Origin: Hippopus hippopus
Taxonomy: Eukaryota; Mollusca; Bivalvia; Cardiida; Cardiidae
Assembly (NCBI GenBank): GCA_946811185.2
Contig: OX328105.1
Span: 46,748,845 to 46,812,844, forward strand
Direction of reading: 5' to 3'
DNA: 64,000 nucleotides
Both the position numbers and the translations under genes were made by a program. The notes beneath the pieces were generated by a model that saw only the letters and a list, made by a program, of their open reading frames with translations, made no database searches and was not told the origin of the DNA. Shown in pieces: positions 8,512 through 16,347 of this stretch. The stretch's first letter is position 1. The number at the start of each line of letters is the position of its first letter.

Positions 8512-9632
8512 AGCCTAAACTTGATTACATGTTAAGAAAGTTATTTTATGATCCCAAAAGTACTGTCGCATTTACTGGAATAAACCAATTGTATCACGCT
8601 GCAAAATCTGTTTTGAAAGGAATAAGATACAAAGATGTTCAAGAGTGGTTACGAGGTGAATCCACCTATACCTTACACAAACCAATCCGTCGACGTTTCA
8701 AAAGACGAAAAACTATTGTAAGTGGTATAGATTATCAATGGCAAGCTGATTTGGCCAATATGCAACATTTAGCAAAACAAAATGATAACAAGAAATATTT
8801 ACTTTGTGTAATCGACGTGTTTTCAAGATTTTCATGGGTTGTCCCTATTCCAAATAAAATGGGAAAAACTTTGATTCGAGCATTTCAATCTATTGTTCAG
8901 AAATCAAAACGAAAACCTTTGGCACTTCAAACAGATAAAGGTTCGGAATTTAAAAACAAACTGTTTCAACAATACTTGAAAAAGAGTCAGATTCATTTTT
9001 TCACCACCGAAAATCCAGAGACAAAAGCAAGCCTCGTTGAAAGATTTCAAAGAACTTTAAAATCGAGAATGTGGAAATACTTTACGTACAAGAAAACAAG
9101 ACGTTACATTGACGTATTGAATTCTTTAGTTCAGAATTACAATCATACTTTTCACAGAAGTATTAAAACATCTCCTGCAATGGTAACAAAATCAAATGAG
9201 GCAGAGGTTTCGAAAAATCTGTATCCTCGATTATCGACAATCGCTATGACGAAAAAGCCAAAATTCGAAATTGGAGATCGTGTTCGGATCAATAAATCAA
9301 AACGCACATTTGATAAGGGATATTTACCAAATTGGACGCAAGAAATATTTGAAATCACTCATGTTAACAAGACATTTTCACCTATCACCTATAAAATAAA
9401 AGATTTACAGGGTGAACAAATTTTGGGAACTTATTATGAATACGAACTTCAATTAATAAAAGATGATGAAGTCTATGAAATTGATTCAGTTCTTGATAGA
9501 CGTACAAGACGTGAGGGCAAAAAATTAATCAAAGAAATAAAAGTCAATTGGAAAGGTTATCCAAAAAAATTTCAAAGTTGGATACCAGAATCGCATTTGG
9601 TGTCTTTGAAGGGGAAAAAATCTTTTAGATAA
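8496..9632 (+). CDS. INT: Retroviral-type integrase with chromodomain
   Basis: A 378-residue integrase that would insert the element and make the 6-bp duplication. The catalytic triad is D85 (W-Q-A-D-L), D147 (Q-T-D-K-G-S-E-F) and E182 (S-L-V-E-R-F), with 34 residues between the last two, so the rve/DDE core looks intact. The N-terminal 80 residues are helical and basic, as in other Polinton integrases, without a full HHCC. Residues about 325-372 form a chromodomain (V-N-W-K-G-Y-P-K-K-F-Q-S-W-I-P), expected to read chromatin marks and steer insertion. The ATG at 8496 overlaps the previous gene. The frame is clean, so this gene could still be functional. Confidence 0.95.
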   Translation: MGALVKPKLDYMLRKLFYDPKSTVAFTGINQLYHAAKSVLKGIRYKDVQEWLRGESTYTLHKPIRRRFKRRKTIVSGIDYQWQADLANMQHLAKQNDNKKYLLCVIDVFSRFSWVVPIPNKMGKTLIRAFQSIVQKSKRKPLALQTDKGSEFKNKLFQQYLKKSQIHFFTTENPETKASLVERFQRTLKSRMWKYFTYKKTRRYIDVLNSLVQNYNHTFHRSIKTSPAMVTKSNEAEVSKNLYPRLSTIAMTKKPKFEIGDRVRINKSKRTFDKGYLPNWTQEIFEITHVNKTFSPITYKIKDLQGEQILGTYYEYELQLIKDDEVYEIDSVLDRRTRREGKKLIKEIKVNWKGYPKKFQSWIPESHLVSLKGKKSFR

Positions 9633-9691
9633 AAAAATCTTATTGATAAAAAATCTTATAATAAAAAATCTTATAAAAAGACAGTACATTT

Positions 9692-9997
9692 ATGATGAAT
9701 TCACAGTCAAACATTGAGTGCGCGACAGAAAGTGTCGATAGTGTTGGTACTAAAAATTACAGCTGCTGTGGAAATCGTGTTCCAAAGAATCAGTTTACAT
9801 ATATTTCACAGATAATAGTCATTTACGCAATTATTGCAACCTCCATAGTACATTTAAGTATTCAAAGTCAGGATCGTGAATTGTGGTTGATACTGTTAAG
9901 TAGTTCACTCGGATATATTCTCCCATCTCCGGGGTTAAAATTCACAAAGACAGAACAAAAACAACCGGGACTTGATTTCATTGACAGTAAAAAATAA
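9692..9997 (+). CDS. Two-TM membrane protein with CCG motif
   Basis: A 101-residue protein with a polar N-terminus, a Y-S-C-C-G-N-R-V-P-K motif (residues 23-32), and two hydrophobic segments at about 37-57 and 64-80. These are split by a short polar turn, and a Lys-rich tail follows. The same layout (C-C-G-x-x-V-P-K, then two TM segments ending in L-G-Y-x-L-P) is familiar to me from Polinton/adintovirus genomes between integrase and capsid genes. Its role is not known. The start is the first of two adjacent ATGs. It ends 11 bases before the minor capsid gene. Confidence 0.75.
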   Translation: MMNSQSNIECATESVDSVGTKNYSCCGNRVPKNQFTYISQIIVIYAIIATSIVHLSIQSQDRELWLILLSSSLGYILPSPGLKFTKTEQKQPGLDFIDSKK

Positions 9998-10008
9998 AAT
10001 ATTAAAAA

Positions 10009-10917
10009 ATGAATTCATTTTATGTTACTCTACCTAGCGATAGTTCCATAAACCTTTATCCGAACAACACACAGTGCTGTTTTAAAGTTCATTTACCAAA
10101 GACAGTTCATATTGATAGGGAAAATTGGGAAGTTGCATTAGTTCAACTTATTACCCCCTCTCAGTTTTTAAACGTAAGTGAACAAGAAGCAAAGTTCGAA
10201 ATTATAACTGCAGATAACGCTTTATACAATGCAGTAGCAGCGGTAGATAAAAAAAGAGATAATATGGAGATATCTGTATTAAGGCGAGACGATAAAGCTA
10301 GAGCAGAAAAATGGTCAATTCTATTTACCTTTCCACCGGGTAGTTACACTTCACCAAAGCATATTATAGAGGTGATCGATGATTTGGTTCAAAATAACCT
10401 ATCGGGTATCCTTCAAAAGAATTCAATGCTACTGTCTATTAGCTATTCAACCTCATCCAAACGTCCGAAACTTGCAATCAGAAATATTACAAAAACCGGA
10501 ATCAAATTCCACTCATCGCTGTTTTTAAAACTGGGAGGATCGCCAGAATTTCAAAACGAAGCGATTTATCCGGGTAGAAGATTTTTAAATGCATTTAAAT
10601 ACAGTCCTAACATCGATGCTGGCTACAACCATCTGTTTGTTTATTCAGATATTGCCGAACACACTATAGTGGGTGATACATTTGCTCCCATAATTCGTGT
10701 TTTACCGTTCAAACCAACCGAATCAGTTGAAAATAATTATGAAACCCAACATATCAACCATGATATTACATTACCGCATTATATCCCCGTTTCGAAATCT
10801 GATTTTGATACTATTCACATTCAAATAACAGGGGATTCTGGCATATCGTTTCATTTCATTACTGGTAAGACAATCGTCAAGTTACATTTCAGACAGAAAA
10901 AAATAAGAAATATTTGA
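10009..10917 (+). CDS. Minor capsid (penton-like, single jelly roll) protein
   Basis: A 302-residue protein corresponding by position and sequence to the Polinton PX/minor capsid protein that forms pentons at the vertices. The N-terminal M-N-S-F-Y-V-T-L-P-S-D-S-S ... Y-P-N-N-T, W-E-V-A-L-V-Q-L and the L-F-V-Y-S-D-I ... H-T-I-V-G-D-T segment are what I recognise from this family. The middle contains the S-Y-T-S-P-K-H-I block. The frame is intact and the length usual. It precedes the pVI-like and major capsid genes, the same order as in other Polintons and adintoviruses. Assignment to penton rests on recalled family similarity, not on a structure prediction. Confidence 0.85.
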   Translation: MNSFYVTLPSDSSINLYPNNTQCCFKVHLPKTVHIDRENWEVALVQLITPSQFLNVSEQEAKFEIITADNALYNAVAAVDKKRDNMEISVLRRDDKARAEKWSILFTFPPGSYTSPKHIIEVIDDLVQNNLSGILQKNSMLLSISYSTSSKRPKLAIRNITKTGIKFHSSLFLKLGGSPEFQNEAIYPGRRFLNAFKYSPNIDAGYNHLFVYSDIAEHTIVGDTFAPIIRVLPFKPTESVENNYETQHINHDITLPHYIPVSKSDFDTIHIQITGDSGISFHFITGKTIVKLHFRQKKIRNI

Positions 10918-10954
10918 TATTTTGAAATAATTAAACTGATACATTGACAAAAAA

Positions 10955-11335
10955 ATGCTACCAGTTTATCGTGGCATAAAACATCAGTATGGGTATGGAT
11001 TAGGCTCCCTATTTAGATCAGCGCTTAAAACAGTGACACCATTGCTTAAACCCTTGGTCAAATCTGGTTTTAATGCTATAAAAAAAGAAGGAATCAAACA
11101 AGGAATACGTGCAGCAGAAGATATCCTTTTACGTGGTAAAAACCCTAAAAAAGTTGCAGTCTCGCGGGGAAAACAATATGTTAATAATTTAGCGCAACAG
11201 TTAATACCTGGGATAAATAAACGAAAATCACAAAAGACAAGTCATTTATCTTCTCGATCTCACAGGGGTAAGATTATTAATAAAAGACAAAGAAATCATT
11301 ACACTAGACCGAGACCTCTTGATATATTTGATTGA
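10955..11335 (+). CDS. pVI-like basic amphipathic virion protein
   Basis: A 126-residue basic protein. Residues about 11-35 (G-Y-G-L-G-S-L-F-R-S-A-L ... L-L-K-P-L) make an amphipathic helix-like segment after a Gly-rich start. A helical basic middle and a tail rich in Lys, Arg, Ser and His follow. Placement between penton and hexon genes and the G-L-G-S-L-F start match a conserved Polinton gene often compared with adenovirus pVI, which lyses membranes after proteolytic trimming. That role is inferred only. It begins 38 bases after the minor capsid stop and ends 22 bases before the major capsid start. Confidence 0.7.
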   Translation: MLPVYRGIKHQYGYGLGSLFRSALKTVTPLLKPLVKSGFNAIKKEGIKQGIRAAEDILLRGKNPKKVAVSRGKQYVNNLAQQLIPGINKRKSQKTSHLSSRSHRGKIINKRQRNHYTRPRPLDIFD

Positions 11336-11356
11336 GAGAAAAAATCTTTTTTAAAA

Positions 11357-12664
11357 ATGATGCAAAGTGGATCTTGCGAATGCAGTAAATCAGAACTCGA
11401 TGTTCTTTCTGTACCACCCACATTGACAACGATGCAAGAAAGCCAATGGGTTGAACATTTTCCAATATCATCTTTGACAAACAATTCACCGATAGAATTC
11501 ATCATACCACCTCAAACCGAACATTGGACAGATTTATCACAATCGTATTTGTATATCAAATACAAAATCGTTAAAGCAGATGGCAGCAACTTAGATGCCG
11601 GCTCAAATGTAGCCCCTGTAAACAATTTCATGCACAGTATGTTTAGCAGTATCGATTTGTATCTAAATAATAAACTAATCAATAGTAATTCAGACACCTA
11701 TCCATACAGAGCATATATCGAAAATCTTCTGTCATATAATGCCGACTGCAAGACTACGTTTTTAAAAGGTGGTGTACTTTGGATCGAAGACACCAGTGGA
11801 CAATTCGAAGCACTCAACCATGATGGGAATAATGAAGGATTACGAGGAAGAATCGCTGTAATCGCACTAAGCAGAACTGCAGAGCTTTTCGGACGATTGC
11901 ATCTTGATCTATTTCAGCAAGAAAAATATTTACCTAACGGTATTGAAATCAGACTTAGATTAAACAGAGCTTCATCAAACTTTTGTCTAACGGGAGGTAC
12001 TGGTGCACCAGCTGCAAAAATTGTATTGGAAACAGTCAGTTTACATATGCGAAATGTCGAATTGTTGCCTGTTATTGCGAATGATCTAAATCAAATTATT
12101 TCTCAGCAAAACATGAAAATTCCTATCCGCAGAGTAGAAGTAAAGACTTTTACCATCGGCAATGGCCTTCAGTCTAAAGTTGAAGATCATTTGTTTCAAG
12201 GACAGCTTCCGAAACGTGTTTTCATTGCAATGGTAACAAATGCTAGTTATAATGGAGGTTATGATACCAATCCATTTTTCTTCCAACATTTCAATCTGTC
12301 AAAAATAGATGTATCATGTAATGGTCACAGTATTCATAACAGACCCTTTGAGCCTGACTTTGAAAATGGTTTGTATTTGAAATCATATTTGTCAATGTAT
12401 CAGGCTGTCTCAGCCTTCGGACTCAATAAATCATTTGATATTGCCAAAGAAGATTATGCTGGTGGATACTGTTTGTGGGGTTACGATTTGACAGCCGATC
12501 AAGGCAGTGAAGAAGGTCAACTTCACCCTATAAAAACTGGAAGTCTTCGAATTGAGCTTCAATTCGCCCAAGCCTTGGCAGCAGTGATCAACGTTATTGT
12601 TTTTGCTGAATTTGACAATCAGGTCGAGATCAACAGTTTGAGAGAAATCATCACAGATTACTAA
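11357..12664 (+). CDS. Major capsid protein (hexon-like, double jelly roll)
   Basis: A 435-residue protein matching the Polinton PY/major capsid family, which also appears in animal genome annotations as F54H12.2-like. Recognisable blocks are K-S-E-L-D-V-L-S-V-P-P-T near the N-terminus, P-I-E-F-I-I-P, Y-L-Y-I-K-Y, then M-F-S-S-I-D-L-Y-L-N, Y-P-Y-R-A-Y-I-E-N-L-L-S-Y, and a C-terminal G-S-L-R-I-E-L-Q-F-A ... V-I-V-F-A-E-F-D. The frame is intact at normal length. Two consecutive ATGs mark the start. A histone-type stem-loop follows 28 bases after the stop. Trimers of this protein would build the icosahedral shell. Confidence 0.93.
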   Translation: MMQSGSCECSKSELDVLSVPPTLTTMQESQWVEHFPISSLTNNSPIEFIIPPQTEHWTDLSQSYLYIKYKIVKADGSNLDAGSNVAPVNNFMHSMFSSIDLYLNNKLINSNSDTYPYRAYIENLLSYNADCKTTFLKGGVLWIEDTSGQFEALNHDGNNEGLRGRIAVIALSRTAELFGRLHLDLFQQEKYLPNGIEIRLRLNRASSNFCLTGGTGAPAAKIVLETVSLHMRNVELLPVIANDLNQIISQQNMKIPIRRVEVKTFTIGNGLQSKVEDHLFQGQLPKRVFIAMVTNASYNGGYDTNPFFFQHFNLSKIDVSCNGHSIHNRPFEPDFENGLYLKSYLSMYQAVSAFGLNKSFDIAKEDYAGGYCLWGYDLTADQGSEEGQLHPIKTGSLRIELQFAQALAAVINVIVFAEFDNQVEINSLREIITDY

Positions 12665-12692
12665 CTTTGGAAAAAATTACATCAGAAAAAAC

Positions 12693-12708
12693 AGTCCTTT
12701 TCAGGACT
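12693..12708 (+). terminator. Histone-type stem-loop after major capsid gene
   Basis: AGTCCT-TTTC-AGGACT, a perfect six-bp stem with a TTTC loop and an A-rich 5' flank, identical to the stems in both TIRs. It lies between the capsid stop and the next gene, whose TATA-like GCATATATAG follows at once. Confidence 0.6.
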
Positions 12709-12731
12709 AAAGAGCATATATAGAAAAAACG

Positions 12732-13193
12732 ATGTTGGGACTCAGATTTGCTATATCACTGAGAGAAGAAGCAGAAAAAGTGAAATATTCTACTCCAAAG
12801 TGCATCTCTACTCGGATAAATGACATTCACAATAGCTTCGAAAAACATATGATTGAAGAATTACAAAATCTTATTGTCAGTGAAGTTCGCAACCAGTGTT
12901 ACGGATGTCAAGTGGATCACCCCAGTCAAATACAACACGATCTGTGTTTATTCAAGAACAGACAAGAACATACGGATATGTTCATAGAAAAAGCTATGAT
13001 GGAATTAAACCCATACAAAATCATGGAAAAATGGTACCCTGAATTAATGGAAATGAAACTCGATGACAGTGACTATGTGGAAACCTACAGAATATGGCAA
13101 AATATAAAACAAAACATTTTATCTGAAATCACAGAGTCGTACTTACAATACTGGTGTGACAAAGTAAAACAATCCTGGGAAGAAAGTGACTAA
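12732..13193 (+). CDS. Cys/His Polinton protein before protease
   Basis: A 153-residue charged helical protein with a central C-Y-G-C-Q-V-D-H-P-S-Q-x-Q-H-D-x-C cluster (near residues 56-73) that probably binds zinc. The C-x2-C-x3-H-P-S-Q-x-Q-H signature is one I recall beside the protease or capsid genes in many animal Polintons, but no function is established to my knowledge. It is preceded by the capsid-gene stem-loop and a TATATAG sequence. Its stop (13191-13193) lies only ten bases before the protease ATG, so the two may share a transcript. Confidence 0.75.
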   Translation: MLGLRFAISLREEAEKVKYSTPKCISTRINDIHNSFEKHMIEELQNLIVSEVRNQCYGCQVDHPSQIQHDLCLFKNRQEHTDMFIEKAMMELNPYKIMEKWYPELMEMKLDDSDYVETYRIWQNIKQNILSEITESYLQYWCDKVKQSWEESD

Positions 13194-13203
13194 GAAAAAC
13201 GTG

Positions 13204-13704
13204 ATGTATACTTCTGAAATTCAATACATATTGGATCACGGAACCTGGATAAAAAATCTACAGGCGAAAGTCTGTGCAAAAGACCAGCTACCTCGACAGA
13301 AACCAAATCATGTGAAAGCTTACATTGTGAATACAGAGAGATCAATTAGACCAGGAGAACACTGGGTGGCAGTGATATTTGATAATAATGACAATGTGCT
13401 ATACTTTGATTCGTATGGGCTACCACCACTTGAACCAGAAATCATTAACTTTTTAGACAATCATTCTTCAACGTGGAGATACAATCGACAAACTCTTCAG
13501 AGTCTACAGGGTAAAGTTTGTGGACTTTACTGTATCTTTGTATTGGATGCTGCTGCTAGAGGATACAATATACAGAAATATCTTCAACAGAAATTCCTCT
13601 CAACGAAATACTACCGAAACGATCGAGATGTATCATTGTGGTTTAATCAACACTACGGAATTCTATACAAGAAATTTCAGAGACTCAACCCCTACAAACA
13701 GTGA
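13204..13704 (+). CDS. PRO: Adenain-like (C5/C48) cysteine protease
   Basis: A 166-residue maturation protease of the adenovirus-protease/Ulp1 fold. The catalytic set is visible: His53 (G-E-H-W-V-A-V), Asp69 (Y-F-D-S-Y-G), Gln99 and Cys106 (V-C-G-L-Y-C). The seven-residue Gln-to-Cys spacing equals that of adenain. The frame is open upstream to 13186 only through non-ATG codons, so ATG 13204 is taken as start. Likely substrates are the Gly-Gly-Phe sites in the core proteins at 6197 and 7189. It is the last gene before the right arm and is followed by a 3' UTR with a canonical poly(A) signal. Confidence 0.92.
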   Translation: MYTSEIQYILDHGTWIKNLQAKVCAKDQLPRQKPNHVKAYIVNTERSIRPGEHWVAVIFDNNDNVLYFDSYGLPPLEPEIINFLDNHSSTWRYNRQTLQSLQGKVCGLYCIFVLDAAARGYNIQKYLQQKFLSTKYYRNDRDVSLWFNQHYGILYKKFQRLNPYKQ

Positions 13705-13796
13705 AAAATGATCTTCTTTTTGTTTACAGTTCATTGTAAATATTTCATTTTTGTCTTTTTTACAGGTCATTGTAAAATATGTTTATTGTAAATATG

Positions 13797-13822
13797 TTCA
13801 TTGTTCAGTTCTGTTCAATAAA
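13797..13822 (+). terminator. Poly(A)-signal 3' UTR module, protease gene
   Basis: A 26-base block ending in AATAAA, one mismatch from 5329-5354. It is preceded by several TTCATTGTAAA-type words and followed by a second AATAAA-like AAATAAAAG. Confidence 0.65.
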
Positions 13823-14006
13823 TAAAAGTTCAAAAAACAATAGACTTCTTCATTCTGTCTTCCCCAAAGACTTGTTCTGTCTACATTTTTTCCCATACAA
13901 CGGGTCATAACTTTTTTGCTATATTAGCATGAAACGTAGGGTGGGAAAAATGTATGTGCTTTCCACCAGGTCCGAGCTCTTTAAAAATTTCAATCCTGCT
14001 TAAACG

Positions 14007-14018
14007 TATAAAACCCAG
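14007..14018 (+). promoter_or_regulatory. TATA-type core promoter, right TIR gene
   Basis: TATAAAACCCAG, 106 bases before the TIR gene ATG. It is identical to the left-arm copy and to the inward copy at 3744-3755. Confidence 0.6.
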
Positions 14019-14123
14019 GGTTATTTCCATACATTCATCATTTTTTTGACTCTCAGCTAACGAACACCTCGAAAGCAGTATCAGTATTCGAAAGCAGTAT
14101 CAATATTCGGAAGCAGTATCAAT

Positions 14124-14387
14124 ATGGAGGAGATAAATTATCAACTACGTGAGGCTCTCCAAGACTATTTGAATGCTGGTCAGCAGTTATTGCAACTAAA
14201 CACTCATTTCGTAGGAGAGGAGGAACAAAACCAACTACAACGTATAACACAGCCATACAAAGATCTCGGCGAAAGATTAGTTCAACTATTTTTAAAGACA
14301 ACGCCGGATGTCATTTTGGTTGATTCCGAATTTGGGAGGAAGATTACTTTCGATAATGGAACAATGGTAATCAGAAAAAAGAGTTGA
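14124..14387 (+). pseudogene. TIR-encoded small protein, truncated copy
   Basis: The same gene as 3151-3456 on the other arm. It agrees for about 84 residues apart from an Ile-to-Ser change. An A-run of six rather than five near 14375-14381 then shifts the frame, and the protein ends in K-K-S after 87 residues. The Cys/His tail (C-P-I-C ... C-C-H) is lost, although its codons are still present out of frame just downstream. Only one arm therefore encodes the full protein. Confidence 0.65.
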
Positions 14388-14481
14388 AGCATGCCCTATT
14401 TGTCAGGCGAATTTCGGATGTTGTCATTAGAAGTGGAAAAAACAACGTGAGACGAAAAAAACACAACCTCCAAAACAAAAC

Positions 14482-14842
14482 AGTCCTTTTCAGGGCTAAC
14501 CCAACAGTTCTTTTCAGAGCTAACCCAACAATCCTTTTCAAGACTAACCATTTACCACGAAAAGTTCTATCTTCAAGATGCCAGACGAAAGTTCTATCTT
14601 CAAACTGTCAGACGAAAGTTCTGTCTTCAAGTTGTCATTTCTTCAAATTGTCACAGCTCTTTTCAGAGCTAACCCAGCAGTCCTTTTCAGGACTAACCAT
14701 CTACCACGAAAGTTCTACCTTCAAGCTATCAGACGAAAGTTCTATCTTCAAGCTGTCAGACGAAAGTTCTATCTTCAAGTTGTCATTTCTTCAAATTGTC
14801 ACAGCTCTTTTCAGAGCTAACCCAACAGTCCTTTTCAGGACT
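14482..14842 (+). repeat. Histone-type stem-loop cluster, right TIR
   Basis: Stem-loops with TTTC loops at 14482-14497, 14506-14521, 14655-14670, 14679-14694, 14803-14818 and 14827-14842, plus an imperfect one near 14530. Each is flanked by C/A-rich bases and AACC(CA). They follow the TIR gene in sense orientation and alternate with GAAAGTTCTATCTTCAAG-type direct repeats. Confidence 0.7.
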
Positions 14843-14914
14843 AACCATCTACCACGAAAGTTCTATCTTTCTTCAAAATTGTCATTTATTCAAATTGTCA
14901 AACTTCTTTCTTTT

Positions 14915-16100
14915 AGAAGGGTTACACTCCAAAGAGTTACACTCCAAAGAGTTACACTCCAAAGAGTAAGAATCATTCATAGATGCAGAAAAAAGACTAA
15001 GTTCAACTCAATGTTCTGACATTTAGAAAGAGAGAAAATCATCCATAATTGCAGAAAAAGACTAAGTCCAACTCAGTGATCAGCCATTTAGAAAGAGAGA
15101 AAATCATTCATAGGGTAAAAAAAGTCTAAGTTCAACCCAGTGCTCAGTCTTTTAGAGAGAAACCACTTAAAGGCCAAGTAGTGGATAGAAGTAAACAATA
15201 AAGCAATCCTAATAGCATATGGGTAAAAAAACTAAGTCAAACTCAGTGCTCAGTCTTTTAGAGAAATCATTCATAATTGCAGAAAAAGACTAAGTCCAAC
15301 TCAGTGATCAGACTTTTAGAAAGAAAATCATTCGTAGGGTAAATAAAGGCCAAGTAATGGATAGAAGTAAAACAATAAAGCAATCCTAATAGCATATGGG
15401 TAAAAAAACTAAGTACAACTCAGTGATCAGACTTTTAGAAAGAAAAAAGTCTAAGTCCAACTCAATGGTCAGGCTTTTAGAAAGAGAAAAAATCATTCAT
15501 AGGTTAAAAAAACTAAGTCCAACTCAGTGATCAGGCTTTTAGAAAGAAAATCATTCGTAGGGTAAAAAAAGTCTAAGTTCAACTCAATGTTCAGACATTT
15601 AGAAAGAGAAACCACTTAAAGGCCAAGTAATGGATAGAAGTAAAACAATAAAGCAATCCTAATAGCATATGGGTAAAAAAACTAAGTACAACTCAGTGCT
15701 CAGTCTTTTAGAGAAATCATTCATAATTGCAGAAAAAGACTAAGTCCAACTCAGTGATCAGACTTTTAGAAAGAAAAAAGTCTAAGTCCAACTCAATGGT
15801 CAGGCTTTTAGAAAGAGAAAAAATCATCCATAGGGTGAAAAAAACTAAGTACAACTCAATGATCAGGCTTTTAGAAAGAGAAAAAATCATTCATAGGTTA
15901 AAAAAACTAAGACCAACTCAGTGATCAGGCTTTTAGAAAGAAAATCATTCGTAGGGTAAAAAAAGTCTAAGTTCAACTCAATGTTCAGACATTTAGAAAG
16001 AGAAACCACTTAAAGGCCAAGTAATGGATAGAAGTAAAACAATAAAGCAATCCTAATAGCATATGAGTAGAAAAAACTAAGTCCAACTCAATGACCAGGC
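14915..16100. repeat. Imperfect tandem repeats in right TIR
   Basis: Mirror of 1480-2665. Blocks such as TAAGTCCAACTCAGTGATCA and AGAAAGAGAAAAAATCATTC recur every 55-70 bp, with longer blocks containing AAAGCAATCCTAATAGCATA. No gene seen. Confidence 0.85.
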
Positions 16101-16277
16101 CTGCCAGATCACTATAGAGCACTCAAAGATGTGTCATTTTTGGCCGCCCCCTTTGCCTTTAACTGCAGAAAAAACCCATCTGGGGAGGAGAGCCTAGCTA
16201 ATATAAAAAATGCAAATTCTTTCAGGAGGACAAACTAGCACACATTTTTTTCAGGGGTGGTGATGTAGCCCACTCAG

Positions 16278-16332
16278 GGAGGAGAGCCTGGCTAACTACC
16301 CCTGGCCTGGGTAGTTAGCCAGGCTCTCCTCC
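16278..16332. repeat. Subterminal hairpin, right end
   Basis: The same 24-bp stem and 7-base loop as at 1248-1302, ending nine bases before the element's last base. Confidence 0.9.
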
Positions 16333-16341
16333 TTTACTACT

Positions 16342-16347
16342 TTTGCC
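16342..16347. repeat. Polinton target site duplication, right
   Basis: TTTGCC directly follows the right TIR and is identical to 1233-1238. Confidence 0.93.

Larger units (their letters stand above)
1239..16341 (+). mobile_element. Polinton/Maverick (adintovirus-like) element, PolB-defective
   Basis: A self-synthesising DNA transposon or provirus-like element of 15,103 bp. Its ends are AGTAGTAAAG... and ...CTTTACTACT, which is the AG...CT rule of the family, inside a perfect 6-bp target duplication. Inverted repeats of about 2,373 bp bound a central region. On the plus strand this encodes a PolB remnant, A32-like ATPase, core proteins, retroviral-type integrase with chromodomain, membrane protein, single- and double-jelly-roll capsid proteins, and an adenain-like protease. 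The virion genes are largely open, with gaps of tens of bases. PolB is reduced to a fragment and one gene has an in-frame stop. The element is therefore either a young dead copy or a non-autonomous one that depends on a polymerase in trans. Confidence 0.95.
13968..16341. repeat. Polinton right terminal inverted repeat
   Basis: Reverse complement of 1239-3611 with only scattered differences, including an extra A in the small ORF. It contains the same outward-firing promoter, ORF, stem-loop cluster, tandem repeats and terminal hairpin in mirror order. The near-identity of the arms suggests recent insertion or continued copying of one arm from the other. Confidence 0.93.

Noticed and set aside
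13186..13203. Protease start at 13186 overlapping the previous gene
   Set aside because: That position is GTG. The first ATG is 13204 and leaves the complete catalytic domain.
14384..15019. 211-codon open frame over the stem-loop cluster, mirrored at 2562-3197
   Set aside because: It reads through short direct repeats and hairpins (S-S-I-F-K-L-S, L-F-R-A-N-P). It survives only because the repeat has no stops, and it begins in the frame-shifted tail of the TIR gene.
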